From Nostoc sp. MG11 (GTDB lineage: Bacteria; Cyanobacteriota; Cyanobacteriia; Cyanobacteriales; Nostocaceae): 64,000 bases of DNA. The notes under the pieces are model-generated. The model was not told where the DNA came from and ran no database searches. It saw nothing but the letters and a program-made list of their open reading frames with translations. The translations under genes were made by a program, and so were the position numbers. The stretch covers positions 62,001 to 126,000 of the forward strand of contig NZ_JACXXN010000010.1 of NCBI RefSeq assembly GCF_014904695.1, given 5' to 3'. Position 1 is the first letter of the stretch, and each line of letters begins with the position of its first letter. Shown here piece after piece: positions 55,389-64,000 of the stretch.

Positions 55389-57758
55389 TCACGACTGAGA
55401 AGTAGTGGTGTGGACAGCTAAACGTTTAGAGATGGCATTGTAAAAGCGATCGCTAATATCTTCGATCCTAACCTTGATTAAAGTTTGATTATTAGCGGTT
55501 AAAACCCCCAAATCAGTGTCGAAATTACCCACCAAACCCAATTTTTGCCATTCCTTACCCAGATGTTCCTGTAAGTAGGGTTCCCAAACTTCTTGGTGTT
55601 TTGAGGGTACAGAAACTAAAATTCGCGCTCCACCTTCGCCAAATAGCAATTCATCAAGGCGTTGTAATTGGGTACGTGGTATTTCTAAATTGATTTCGGC
55701 ACCGAGGTTACTAGCAATACAACATTCTGCTAGGGCAATAGCTACTCCTCCCTCAGCACAATCGTGAGCTGAATGTACCCAGCCAGCACGAATGCCTTCA
55801 CGACAAACTTTTTGTACACGACGTTCTAAATCAAAATTTACCCGTGGTGGTTTTCCGGCAATAGTGCCGTGGATAGTGGCTAAATACTCAGATGCTCCCA
55901 AACTGATTGTGGATGCTAAAGGTAATCCCAGTAAATAAATCACGTCACCGGTCGCCTGCCAACCTTGACCACAAATTTTAGTTATATCGGGAATTAACCC
56001 TACCATACCCACAACTGGGGTGGGATAGATTGGTTGCGGAGTGCCTTGAGAATCAAGAGTTTCGTTGTACAAAGAAACATTTCCGCCTGTGACTGGTGTT
56101 GCCAATTCTCGGCAACCTTCAGCTAAGCCGCGACAAGCTTCTGCTAATTGCCAGTAACCAATCGGTTTTTCTGGAGAACCAAAATTCAGGTTATCTGTCA
56201 CCGCCAGAGGTTCTGCACCCACACAACTGAGGTTGCGTGCAGCCTCAGCCACCACAGCTTTAGCCCCCTCATAGGGATCAAGGTAAACATAACGAGGATT
56301 GCAATCTACCGTAGCGGCTACCCCACGTTGTTCATTCGTGGGACTTTTTCCCTTATCTGTTTCTAGGGGGCGTAAACGTACCACAGCAGCATCCGCACCA
56401 CCTGGTAGAATGACTGTATTGTTCTGCACTTGATGATCATACTGACGATATACCCAGCGTTTAGATGCGATCGTGGGTGTATCGAGCAAAGTTAAAAGAA
56501 TATCATTCCAAGTTTGCAAACGTCCTGAGATTTCAACACCAGCAGTTGTACAGGGGGGTAAAGATTCAGGCGTCCATTCCCAAGCTTTCAGAGCATATTC
56601 TGGCGGTTGAGCCAACAATTCTCGGTGATAAACAGGAGTATTCTCCGCCAACGCCTCAGTTGGAATTTCTGCTGCTACTTCACTCTGAAACAGAATCTTC
56701 ACAATGGGTTCAGAAATGACAGTACCAGCAACAACAGCCTGAAGTCCCCAACGGTGGAAAATATCTATTAACTCCTGCTCACGTCCCTTGTGGGCAACAA
56801 ACAGCATCCGTTCTTGAGATTCTGATAGTAGGTATTCATAGGGAACCATCCCCAACTCCCGCACGGGAATTTTATCTAAATCCAGTTCAATCCCTACACC
56901 GCCTTTTGCTGCCATCTCTGATGTAGAACAGGTGATCCCAGCTGCTCCCATATCCTGTGCAGCGACAACTGCACCTGTTTTAAAAGCCTCCAAGCAAGCT
57001 TCAATTAACGACTTTTCCAAAAAGGGATCGCCTACTTGTACTGCGGGACGGTCATCCATTGACTCATCACTCAATTCTGCGCTAGCAAAACTTGCACCTC
57101 CCATACCATCGCGTCCGGTGGTAGAACCAACATACAACACAGGGTTGCCTAAGCCAGATGCCCCAGATTTGACGATTTCTGGTGTTTCCATCAACCCCAG
57201 TGCCATGACATTCACCAGGGGATTACCAGAGTAAGCAGGGTCAAAGTAAACTTCGCCGCCGACAGTGGGCACTCCCACACAATTACCATAATGGGCAATT
57301 CCCGCTACTACACCGCTAAACAACCGCTGGGTTTTGGCATCTTCTAAGGAACCGAAGCGCAGTGAGTTTAATAGAGCAATAGGACGTGCGCCCATTGTAA
57401 AGATATCTCTTAAGATGCCTCCTACTCCAGTTGCGGCTCCTTGGAAGGGTTCAACAGCTGAAGGGTGGTTGTGGGATTCAATCTTAAAAGCTAATTGCAG
57501 CCCATCGCCTAAGTCCACAACACCAGCATTTTCACCAGGCCCTACGAGAATACGGGGCCCGGCTGTAGGAAACTGTTTGAGTAAAGGTCGAGAATTTTTG
57601 TAACAGCAATGCTCTGACCACATCACCCCAAACATTCCTAATTCAGCTTTGTTGGGATGACGCTCTAATCGGCGGACAATTTCTGCGTATTCTTCTGGCT
57701 TTAGACCTTCAGCAGCGATTTCTTCAGGGGAAAAGGGAGCAGCGGATGTGGCGGTCAT
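55389..57758 (-). CDS. purL: Phosphoribosylformylglycinamidine synthase subunit PurL
   Basis: 789 residues, the small type that needs PurQ and PurS. It begins [23 protein letters not shown]. Motifs [48 protein letters not shown] and [16 protein letters not shown] are present. Upstream of purF. Confidence 0.97.
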   Translation of the reverse strand: MTATSAAPFSPEEIAAEGLKPEEYAEIVRRLERHPNKAELGMFGVMWSEHCCYKNSRPLLKQFPTAGPRILVGPGENAGVVDLGDGLQLAFKIESHNHPSAVEPFQGAATGVGGILRDIFTMGARPIALLNSLRFGSLEDAKTQRLFSGVVAGIAHYGNCVGVPTVGGEVYFDPAYSGNPLVNVMALGLMETPEIVKSGASGLGNPVLYVGSTTGRDGMGGASFASAELSDESMDDRPAVQVGDPFLEKSLIEACLEAFKTGAVVAAQDMGAAGITCSTSEMAAKGGVGIELDLDKIPVRELGMVPYEYLLSESQERMLFVAHKGREQELIDIFHRWGLQAVVAGTVISEPIVKILFQSEVAAEIPTEALAENTPVYHRELLAQPPEYALKAWEWTPESLPPCTTAGVEISGRLQTWNDILLTLLDTPTIASKRWVYRQYDHQVQNNTVILPGGADAAVVRLRPLETDKGKSPTNEQRGVAATVDCNPRYVYLDPYEGAKAVVAEAARNLSCVGAEPLAVTDNLNFGSPEKPIGYWQLAEACRGLAEGCRELATPVTGGNVSLYNETLDSQGTPQPIYPTPVVGMVGLIPDITKICGQGWQATGDVIYLLGLPLASTISLGASEYLATIHGTIAGKPPRVNFDLERRVQKVCREGIRAGWVHSAHDCAEGGVAIALAECCIASNLGAEINLEIPRTQLQRLDELLFGEGGARILVSVPSKHQEVWEPYLQEHLGKEWQKLGLVGNFDTDLGVLTANNQTLIKVRIEDISDRFYNAISKRLAVHTTTSQS

Positions 57759-58109
57759 GGAAGTAATGCACCAATTGAACAGAGCATTATTCTATCGATT
57801 TACTTGCCCTCTAGGTGCAGTTCTAGGAATGTAGATAGTTCTTTCTTTGTTTTTGTAAAGTAAATACCCACACAATATTTACTAAATTTTTACATAATTG
57901 GGTTTTTTTGCACCCTTCCATACAGTGTCTAGATAGAACTAGGCTTTGTCATCTGGGTGAACATTCCAGACGCTATAAAGTCTATATGTCTATAGTGTCT
58001 ACAGTAGGTATGGAATTACTAGGGTATATGCAGTTTAGCTGTAACAATCAAGTGATAACAATCACAAGTATCCTTGATTAAGATCGTCTCCATGCAATTA
58101 CTAAGCAGG

Positions 58110-58198
58110 CATAATTAATTACAACTGAACTCTAGCCGAGTCATTAATAGGGAACACACTAATTGCCGACAGCCTCCGTAAGGAACTGTCGGCTTTTT
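58110..58198 (+). ncRNA. Candidate small RNA ending in a strong terminator
   Basis: In the 880-bp gap between purL and apcD a perfect hairpin GCCGACAG/CTGTCGGC (58165-58193) is followed by TTTTT. No ORF ends near it. A CATAAT at 58110-58115 could be a -10 element, giving an RNA of about 75 nt. The -35 is weak, so this is a candidate only. The rest of 57759-58637 is without genes. Confidence 0.4.
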
Positions 58199-58357
58199 GT
58201 CATTTGTCGTTGGTCATTTGCTAATAGAGGTATCCAAATATCGGAGGGGTTCACCCCGTTGTAGCAAGTGGCTTGAGACGCCAATTTATCTCCATTGTAG
58301 GAACTTGGCGTGATGAGGGTAAGGATTTACGTAAGAGACTGCATGAGATGCGATTTG

Positions 58358-58385
58358 CTTTGCCACTGCCCCTTGGGCGATCGCG
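58358..58385. repeat. Dispersed 28-bp repeat; other copy near 29127-29154
   Basis: GCTTTGCCACTGCCCCTTGG plus GCGATCGC occurs here and, on the opposite strand, before the NUDIX gene at 29127. HIP1-containing short dispersed repeat. Confidence 0.6.
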
Positions 58386-58637
58386 CAATCGTCCGCAATC
58401 GGCGATCGCAAGCAACAATGAAAGTAGACTTTCAAGCTAGTCATAACAAAGAATGATAGACAATTGCATAAAATTTCCCCACAACTGGTTGGTAACTTGA
58501 CAAAGATTTGCCACAGCCACTACCAAGCGTGGGGAAGGTATGATCAAATTGGAGATTTTATGCGAGTCTAGCGCTAATGTTTTGCACTCAATCTAGCAGA
58601 CTGGAAGTCCACTTCTAAAAACAGCACACACTTTGCA

Positions 58638-59123
58638 TTAAGACATCGCCTGAATGATGTAATCAAAGTATGGTGATGCTTCGATAGCATCTTCCGCACT
58701 TAGTAAGCCAAGGGAGGCTTTTTTCAGTGAATTGATGGCTTCTACCATTCCTGGTACGGGAACACCGAGTGAGTTATACATTTCCCGCACGCCAATTAAA
58801 CCGATTTTTTCAATTGGCTCTTTGTCGCCAGCAAGCACGCCATAGGTAATCAGGCGCAAGTACCAGCCAAAGTCACGGATACATAAAGAACGTTGACGTT
58901 CTCCGTAAGCATTACCACCGGGTGAAATAAAGTCGGGACGCTTCTGCCAAAGCTGTTTGGTTGCTTCTTGAACAATCTTTTTTTCATTTTCAGCTAAGGT
59001 AGCAGCAATCCGCGTCCGTTGTAGACCGGTTTGCAAAAATTCTTCGATACTCTTGAGTTCGCCACTGCTGGGATAACGCAGTTCGTCGTCGGCTTTGAGA
59101 ATAACTTGGCTAATTACAGTCAT
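58638..59123 (-). CDS. apcD: Allophycocyanin-B alpha subunit
   Basis: 161 residues from ATG 59123 ([26 protein letters not shown]). Terminal emitter of the phycobilisome core that passes energy to the photosystems. Chromophore Cys81 in [13 protein letters not shown], and GNAYGERQ, are conserved. A five-residue longer start is less likely. Stands alone, as in other cyanobacteria. Confidence 0.95.
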   Translation of the reverse strand: MTVISQVILKADDELRYPSSGELKSIEEFLQTGLQRTRIAATLAENEKKIVQEATKQLWQKRPDFISPGGNAYGERQRSLCIRDFGWYLRLITYGVLAGDKEPIEKIGLIGVREMYNSLGVPVPGMVEAINSLKKASLGLLSAEDAIEASPYFDYIIQAMS

Positions 59124-59259
59124 GATTATTGCAATCACGCAAAGAAATATTATTTGCTAGTTTAACGAGTTGTAGGTACACAAGTGAAGAGAGATGAGGG
59201 AGATGGAGAAGCAGAAGAGTAGGCGGATATCTTGACAAATGACAAATGACTAATGACCA

Positions 59260-60666
59260 ATGACTAAAATAATTTGGCAACAGGGTGAATTAATTGAAGT
59301 TACGATCGCCGACTTAAATGATACAGGCGACGGGGTAGGACGCTTTGATGAACGCGTAGTATTTGTCCCGGACACCGTCCCAGGCGATCGCGCTCTTGTC
59401 CGCTTGATGCATGTTAAGCCTAAATACGCTCACGGCAAGCTCCAGCAGCTATTGCAACCATCCCCTCACCGGATTCGACCTAGTTGCATTGTGGCTGATA
59501 AATGCGGTGGTTGCCAGTGGCAACACATTAATTATGATCACCAGCTAGCAGCCAAACGCAATCAAGTTATCCAAGCTTTGGAACGCATTGGCGATTTTGT
59601 CCAACCACCTGTAGATCCGGTACTAGCTGCTCCTTCTGCTTTAGGCTACCGCAACAAAGCTACTTATCCTCTAAGCAGATCGGCTACAGGACAAGTCCAA
59701 GCTGGTTATTACCAAAAAGGCAGCCACCAATTAATTAATCTAAATCAATGTCCAGTTCAAGACACGCGATTAAATCCCTTGCTGGCCGAAGTTAAACAGG
59801 ACATTCAAAAGCAGGGTTGGCAAATTTACGATGAACAGCGTCATCAAGGGGAAATTCGCCATCTCGGTTTACGCATTGGACGGCGCACAGGGGAAATGTT
59901 GCTGACTTTGGTGGTGAAGGACTGGAATTTACCGGGAATTGAAAACCAAGCCCAAGAATGGTTGAAGCGCTATCCCCAGTTAGTGGGTGTGTCTCTGAAT
60001 CGGAATCGCGATCGCACAAATGTGATCTTTGGAAATGAAACCCGTTGTATTGCCGGAGTTCCCTATCTGCGAGAAAAGTTTGCTGGATTGGAATTTCAAG
60101 TCCGTCCAGATACATTTTTTCAAGTTTATACAGAAACAGCAGAGGCGCTATTACAAATAATTCAGTCAGAACTTAATCTTCAAGGGCATGAAGTGCTAGT
60201 TGATGCTTATTGTGGCATTGGGACTTTGACTTTACCTCTTGCGAAGCAAGTACATCAAGCTACGGGGTTAGAAGTGCAACCAGCAGCGGTGGAACAAGCT
60301 ATTTTGAATGCTCAGCATAACAAAATTAATAATGTGACATTTCAAGTTGGGGCAGTGGAAAAGTTGCTCTCAAAAATGGGCACAATACCAGAAGTAGTTT
60401 TACTTGACCCGCCACGTAAGGGATGCGATCGCGCTGTCATTGATACTTTACTGCAAACTAAACCATCTCGAATCGTTTACGTCAGCTGTAAAGTAGCTAC
60501 CCTCGCCCGTGATCTCAAACTACTCTGTCAAAACGGGCAGTATGAGATCACACGGGTGCAACCTGCTGATTTTTTCCCCCAAACGGCTCATGTGGAAGCT
60601 GCTGCCTTTCTTGTGCTATCACATTTGGATAAGGGTGCTGAGTCCTTCACAAAAACTCAAATTTGA
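59260..60666 (+). CDS. rlmD: 23S rRNA (uracil-C5)-methyltransferase, RlmD/RumA family
   Basis: 468 residues. N-terminal TRAM domain (EVTIADLNDTGDGVGR ... FVPDTVPGDRALVRL), Fe-S cluster Cys (CIVADKCGGC and NQCPVQ), SAM motif VDAYCGIGTLTLPLA and catalytic Cys near 410 in YVSCKVATLARDL. The precise uridine target is not determinable from sequence. Confidence 0.92.
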   Translation: MTKIIWQQGELIEVTIADLNDTGDGVGRFDERVVFVPDTVPGDRALVRLMHVKPKYAHGKLQQLLQPSPHRIRPSCIVADKCGGCQWQHINYDHQLAAKRNQVIQALERIGDFVQPPVDPVLAAPSALGYRNKATYPLSRSATGQVQAGYYQKGSHQLINLNQCPVQDTRLNPLLAEVKQDIQKQGWQIYDEQRHQGEIRHLGLRIGRRTGEMLLTLVVKDWNLPGIENQAQEWLKRYPQLVGVSLNRNRDRTNVIFGNETRCIAGVPYLREKFAGLEFQVRPDTFFQVYTETAEALLQIIQSELNLQGHEVLVDAYCGIGTLTLPLAKQVHQATGLEVQPAAVEQAILNAQHNKINNVTFQVGAVEKLLSKMGTIPEVVLLDPPRKGCDRAVIDTLLQTKPSRIVYVSCKVATLARDLKLLCQNGQYEITRVQPADFFPQTAHVEAAAFLVLSHLDKGAESFTKTQI

Positions 60667-61055
60667 AATTTGTAGTCTAGTGCATACTAAAAATGCTAAA
60701 ATCGAATTAAGCTAAAAATAGATTTCATTTTGTTTAAAGAAATTAAAGTTGCATAGGCTCTTAAAAACATGAAATGGGTTGTCTAAATTACAGATCGGCA
60801 AATAGGAGAGTATAACAATACTCATTCAAATTTTCAGCAGCTTTGAAGTTGCTAGTGTTATCAGGTTCGTCATCCCACCAGCCGCTATATATCCAAACAA
60901 TCCTAACTTATTCATTGAGTCAATGCTCCCTAGCATTTTCAAAATTTAGTTTTAAAGACGCAAGTTTGAAGGCAGCATGACCACCTCAACTTTTATCAGG
61001 GTGCCTGTTAAAGCAAACTGATGTCTAGCTAACTGAAAGCTATGGGGTTTCTCTT
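60667..61055. other. Intergenic stretch, no supported feature
   Basis: About 390 bp between rlmD and the RsbW-like gene; no ORF or hairpin that I would call. Confidence 0.4.
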
Positions 61056-61508
61056 GTGATTACCATTTCGCTTCGTCCCGTTGGACGCTACTGGGGCACA
61101 ATTAGTTTCGCCTCTACTCTCTATCTTTGTCCGATATTAGATTTATTGTTGGCAGAAATTCCAGCAAAACTCCAAGCAGAACTGCGACTAGGACTCCAAG
61201 AAGCCTTAGTGAACGCAGCAAAACATGGCAATAATCTTGACCCAAGTAAAAGAGTTGTAGTCCGTTTTTCTTTAATAGATAATCAATATTGGTGGGTAAT
61301 ATCAGATCAGGGTAGTGGCTTTTGTCCTTCATCTGCTAATGATGACGACGAACTCACAGATTATCTGCCACCAGATGAGGCAGAAAGTGGCCGTGGTTTA
61401 TGCCTTCTGCATCAAATTTTTGATCAGGTAGAATGGAACCGCAAAGGCACAGAATTAAGACTTTGTAAACAAATGGAAAATCGCCCCCGGCTATCTCTGC
61501 GACGGTGA
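61056..61508 (+). CDS. RsbW-like ATP-binding protein (anti-sigma/HATPase)
   Basis: 150 residues from GTG 61056. N-box ELRLGLQEALVNAAKHGN, G1 ISDQGSGF and G2 ESGRGLCLLHQIFDQV are conserved. The family binds ATP and acts as an anti-sigma or switch kinase with STAS partners; no partner gene is adjacent. Confidence 0.88.
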   Translation: MITISLRPVGRYWGTISFASTLYLCPILDLLLAEIPAKLQAELRLGLQEALVNAAKHGNNLDPSKRVVVRFSLIDNQYWWVISDQGSGFCPSSANDDDELTDYLPPDEAESGRGLCLLHQIFDQVEWNRKGTELRLCKQMENRPRLSLRR

Positions 61509-61602
61509 GTGCAGGAGGCGGAGATAAGTAGATAGGAGGACAAGGGGAGAAGATAACAATAGTCTAACAATAGTAATGATATTGTTACTTTTCCCACTAC
61601 CC

Positions 61603-61887
61603 CTATTTTTTATTTTCGCCGTGGCTTGGACAGGGTGGGGCAGAAATAGAGCGATCTAACCAACCAACCGCTTGTTCTAATCTAGCGAGAGCTTCTTGTG
61701 GCTGATTTTTGAGCAGATACACCAACGCTGCTGCTATTTGTTCATTGGCGCGAGAATTACGGTTAGACTTGAGGCGATGCCAATCGTCAGGGGAAATGCT
61801 TAGCCTTTCCATGAGGGCTTGGGCTAATTCCAGAGTGCTAAATTCATTAAGTTGGCTGGTTTTAGGCAGCTGGGTTGATTGAGACAT
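61603..61887 (-). CDS. Conserved small protein, unknown
   Basis: 94 residues. FSTLELAQALMERLSISPDDWHRLKSNRNSRANEQIAAALVYLL followed by a TPR-like helix (NQPQEALARLEQAVGWLDRSI). Function unknown. Confidence 0.72.
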   Translation of the reverse strand: MSQSTQLPKTSQLNEFSTLELAQALMERLSISPDDWHRLKSNRNSRANEQIAAALVYLLKNQPQEALARLEQAVGWLDRSISAPPCPSHGENKK

Positions 61888-62017
61888 AAATCAAGTCCTG
61901 AGTGCTGAGTCCTGAGTGCTAAGTCCAAAGTCCAGGGTTAAAACTTTTTGATCTTTAACCCCTGACTCTTGACCCTTGAGTATTGGCTCGCGTTTAATCT
62001 TAGTTTACTACTTATAA

Positions 62018-62380
62018 ATGAAGCCGCCTAAACAATCGCAGCCACCAGCAGAAAATTCAGAGCCAGATTTTGAACAAGAACTAGAAGAAGTAGAGCGATC
62101 GCTCCTATCCTTAAAAGAACGCTACAATCAAGTGCAACGCGATCGCCTTTCAAAGGCAGAATGGCAACAACGCCTCAACAAACTAAATCATAATAAGCAC
62201 CACACTCCAGAAATCAAAGCGGAGTTACGGCAGATAAAACAGCAGTTGGAAGTGCTAGAAGTAAACTTAGAAAGCCAGTTATTCTCTTGGGGTAGCCTTA
62301 AGAAACCTTTCTGGCAAGCCGTCCGCTTTGGTGGAATGGGCGTTATTATAGGCTGGATATTGAAATCCTGTGCTGGGTAA
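62018..62380 (+). CDS. Coiled-coil protein with C-terminal membrane helix, unknown
   Basis: 120 residues. Strong coiled coil ([26 protein letters not shown] and [23 protein letters not shown]), then a hydrophobic end ([17 protein letters not shown]). It ends 2 bp before asnS, so the genes are probably co-transcribed. Confidence 0.78.
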   Translation: MKPPKQSQPPAENSEPDFEQELEEVERSLLSLKERYNQVQRDRLSKAEWQQRLNKLNHNKHHTPEIKAELRQIKQQLEVLEVNLESQLFSWGSLKKPFWQAVRFGGMGVIIGWILKSCAG

Positions 62381-62382
62381 AT

Positions 62383-63774
62383 ATGGTAAATCGACGGATT
62401 GCAGAAATATTGCGAAGTGGTCAACCTGATGAGTGTCTCGTAGTTCAAGGCTGGGTAAGAACAAAACGCGAGTCAAAAGGTTTTGCTTTTATTGAAGTCA
62501 ATGACGGCTCATCGCTAGCTAATTTGCAAGTCGTAATCAATCAGGATTTGCCAGACTACGAAGCAATCTTAAAACAGTTGAATACGGGTGCTGCTGTCGA
62601 GGTGACAGGGGTACTGGTGGCTTCTCTTGGTAAAGGACAGCGGATTGAGTTGAAAGCAGAGACAGTCAAAGTCTACGGCGAAGCTGATCCTGATACATAT
62701 CCTCTGCAAAAGAAACGCCATTCCTTTGAGTTTTTGCGAACCATTGGACATTTGCGATCGCGTACCAATTCCTTTGGTGCAGTTTTCCGCGTTAGAAATG
62801 CTTGTTCTACAGCAATTCACCAATTTTTCCAAGAAAGAGGCTTTTTGTGGGTACACACCCCGATTATCACAGCAAGCGATTGTGAAGGTGCAGGTGAACT
62901 ATTTAGCGTTACTAGTTTGGATTTAAAAAATATTCCCCGCACAGAAAACCAAGCAGTCGATTATACACAAGACTTTTTTGGTAAACCCACATATTTAACA
63001 GTTAGCGGTCAGTTGGAAGCGGAAGTTATGGCGATGGCGTTTAGCAACGTCTACACCTTTGGCCCTACCTTTCGTGCAGAGAATTCCAACACCTCCCGCC
63101 ACTTAGCAGAATTTTGGATGGTTGAGCCAGAAATGGCTTTTTGTGACTTGGAAGGCGATATGGATTTAGCCGAGGCGTTTCTCAAACACATTTTTAAATA
63201 TGTGTTAGAAACTTGTCCAGAAGACATGGAATTTTTCAATCAGCGCATTGATAATACCGTGTTAGCAACGGCTGAAAATATTATTAACAATCAATTTGAA
63301 CGCTTAACTTATACGGAAGCGATCGCACTTTTAGAAAAAGCTGATGTCAAGTTTGAATATCCTGTCAGTTGGGGTTTAGATTTACAATCAGAACATGAGC
63401 GTTATCTGGCTGAGCAATTGTTTAAGAAGCCTGCGATCGTTACAGATTATCCAGCGCAAATCAAAGCCTTTTATATGCGCTTGAACGACGATGAAAAGAC
63501 CGTCCGCGCAATGGATATTCTCGCACCCAAAATTGGCGAAATTGTTGGCGGTTCCCAACGGGAAGAACGTCTAGAAGTCCTAGAGCGCCGCGTATTAGCG
63601 CAAGGGTTAAACCCAGAAGAGTTGTGGTGGTATCTTGATTTGCGTCGTTATGGTACTGTCCCCCACGCTGGTTTTGGACTTGGTTTTGAGCGACTCGTGC
63701 AATTTATGACGGGTATGGGAAATATTCGTGATGTGATTCCGTTCCCACGTACACCGCAAAGCGCCGAGTTTTAG
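62383..63774 (+). CDS. asnS: Asparaginyl-tRNA synthetase
   Basis: 463 residues. N-terminal OB-fold anticodon-binding domain ([23 protein letters not shown]). Class II core with motif 2 [25 protein letters not shown] and motif 3 [12 protein letters not shown]. Charges tRNA-Asn directly. Full length. Confidence 0.97.
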   Translation: MVNRRIAEILRSGQPDECLVVQGWVRTKRESKGFAFIEVNDGSSLANLQVVINQDLPDYEAILKQLNTGAAVEVTGVLVASLGKGQRIELKAETVKVYGEADPDTYPLQKKRHSFEFLRTIGHLRSRTNSFGAVFRVRNACSTAIHQFFQERGFLWVHTPIITASDCEGAGELFSVTSLDLKNIPRTENQAVDYTQDFFGKPTYLTVSGQLEAEVMAMAFSNVYTFGPTFRAENSNTSRHLAEFWMVEPEMAFCDLEGDMDLAEAFLKHIFKYVLETCPEDMEFFNQRIDNTVLATAENIINNQFERLTYTEAIALLEKADVKFEYPVSWGLDLQSEHERYLAEQLFKKPAIVTDYPAQIKAFYMRLNDDEKTVRAMDILAPKIGEIVGGSQREERLEVLERRVLAQGLNPEELWWYLDLRRYGTVPHAGFGLGFERLVQFMTGMGNIRDVIPFPRTPQSAEF

Positions 63775-63799
63775 TCAGTAAGCTGAGGGATGAAGTGCG

Positions 63800-64000
63800 T
63801 TAATAATCTCTTGGAGGTAACTCTGCTGAGTCGTTTGTTCCTGGTTTTGGACTTGGCCGCCGTGGATTTGGAATTGGGGCAGAACCTCCTGTGATATCAT
63901 CGTCTGAGTCCCATGAGTCACCCTCTTCATCCCAAGTGTTGAGTTGTTGGTTTAGTTCAAGCTCAAGGTTTTTATAGGCTTGGTCTATCCCCTGATCATC
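63800..64000 (-). CDS. C-terminal end of an acidic protein, 5' part outside window
   Basis: 66 residues are readable to stop (DDQGIDQAYKNLELELNQQLNTWDEEGDSWDSDDD ... ELPPRDY). Acidic with a Pro-rich tail. Family not recognised. Convergent with asnS, 25 bp apart. Confidence 0.55.
   Translation of the reverse strand, partial: DDQGIDQAYKNLELELNQQLNTWDEEGDSWDSDDDITGGSAPIPNPRRPSPKPGTNDSAELPPRDY

Noticed and set aside
58110-58198. Assigning the candidate RNA to 6S, Yfr1 or another named cyanobacterial RNA.
   Set aside because: None of the conserved motifs of those RNAs that I know is visible.

Overview
The window reads as chromosome of a filamentous, probably heterocyst-forming cyanobacterium (Nostoc/Anabaena type). 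The evidence is: allophycocyanin-B alpha subunit (apcD), cyanophycinase plus cyanophycin synthetase (cphB-cphA), many cyanobacteria-specific families (DUF3038, DUF4335, DUF2993, pentapeptide proteins, FHA-fused PBP), frequent HIP1-type GCGATCGC octamers, and heptanucleotide STRR tracts (TGACCAA/TGACAAA) between genes. Most of the window is core metabolism in short, mostly independent transcription units.

Layout. 1-1.6 kb: an RNA locus. The minus strand carries a consensus promoter, four tRNA-like RNA genes in tandem (D, C, B, A), each interrupted in the anticodon arm by related structured sequence, and then the start of a Ro60/Rsr (TROVE) gene that leaves the window. A hairpin motif from the insertions recurs in the Rsr leader. 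This is the most unusual part of the window. 2-13 kb: pyrD, a GAF histidine-kinase-like sensor, hydrolases, a MITE, argH, larB, a peptide-binding lipoprotein. 14.2-15.3 kb: a PIN plus PD-(D/E)XK-like gene pair. 15.4-29.7 kb: ispF, trmD, cphB-cphA, tatA, a Ser/Thr kinase, cbiT, cdsA, DUF2993, rluB-rodZ-like, malQ, a NUDIX gene.

29.7-38.2 kb is the accessory region: a vapBC-like pair whose toxin carries a stop codon and a 239-bp MITE with a 10-bp target duplication; a pentapeptide-RidA in-frame fusion; a 21-bp tandem repeat; a NACHT-type NTPase with about 28 nearly identical pentapeptide repeats; a relBE cassette that appears to split a duplicated antitoxin-like gene; and a CopG-type antitoxin beside a remnant of a PIN toxin.

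38.2-42.4 kb: the pstSCAB phosphate-uptake operon with a three-unit Pho box upstream of pstS. 43-64 kb: bioY, lspA, a secreted proline-rich repeat protein, FHA-PBP, DUF4335/DUF3038, apt, an OppB/DppB-type permease, a Uma2 nuclease, purF and purL, apcD, rlmD, an RsbW-like ATPase, asnS, and the tail of a gene cut by the window end. Dispersed small repeats and MITE-like hairpins lie in many intergenic stretches.
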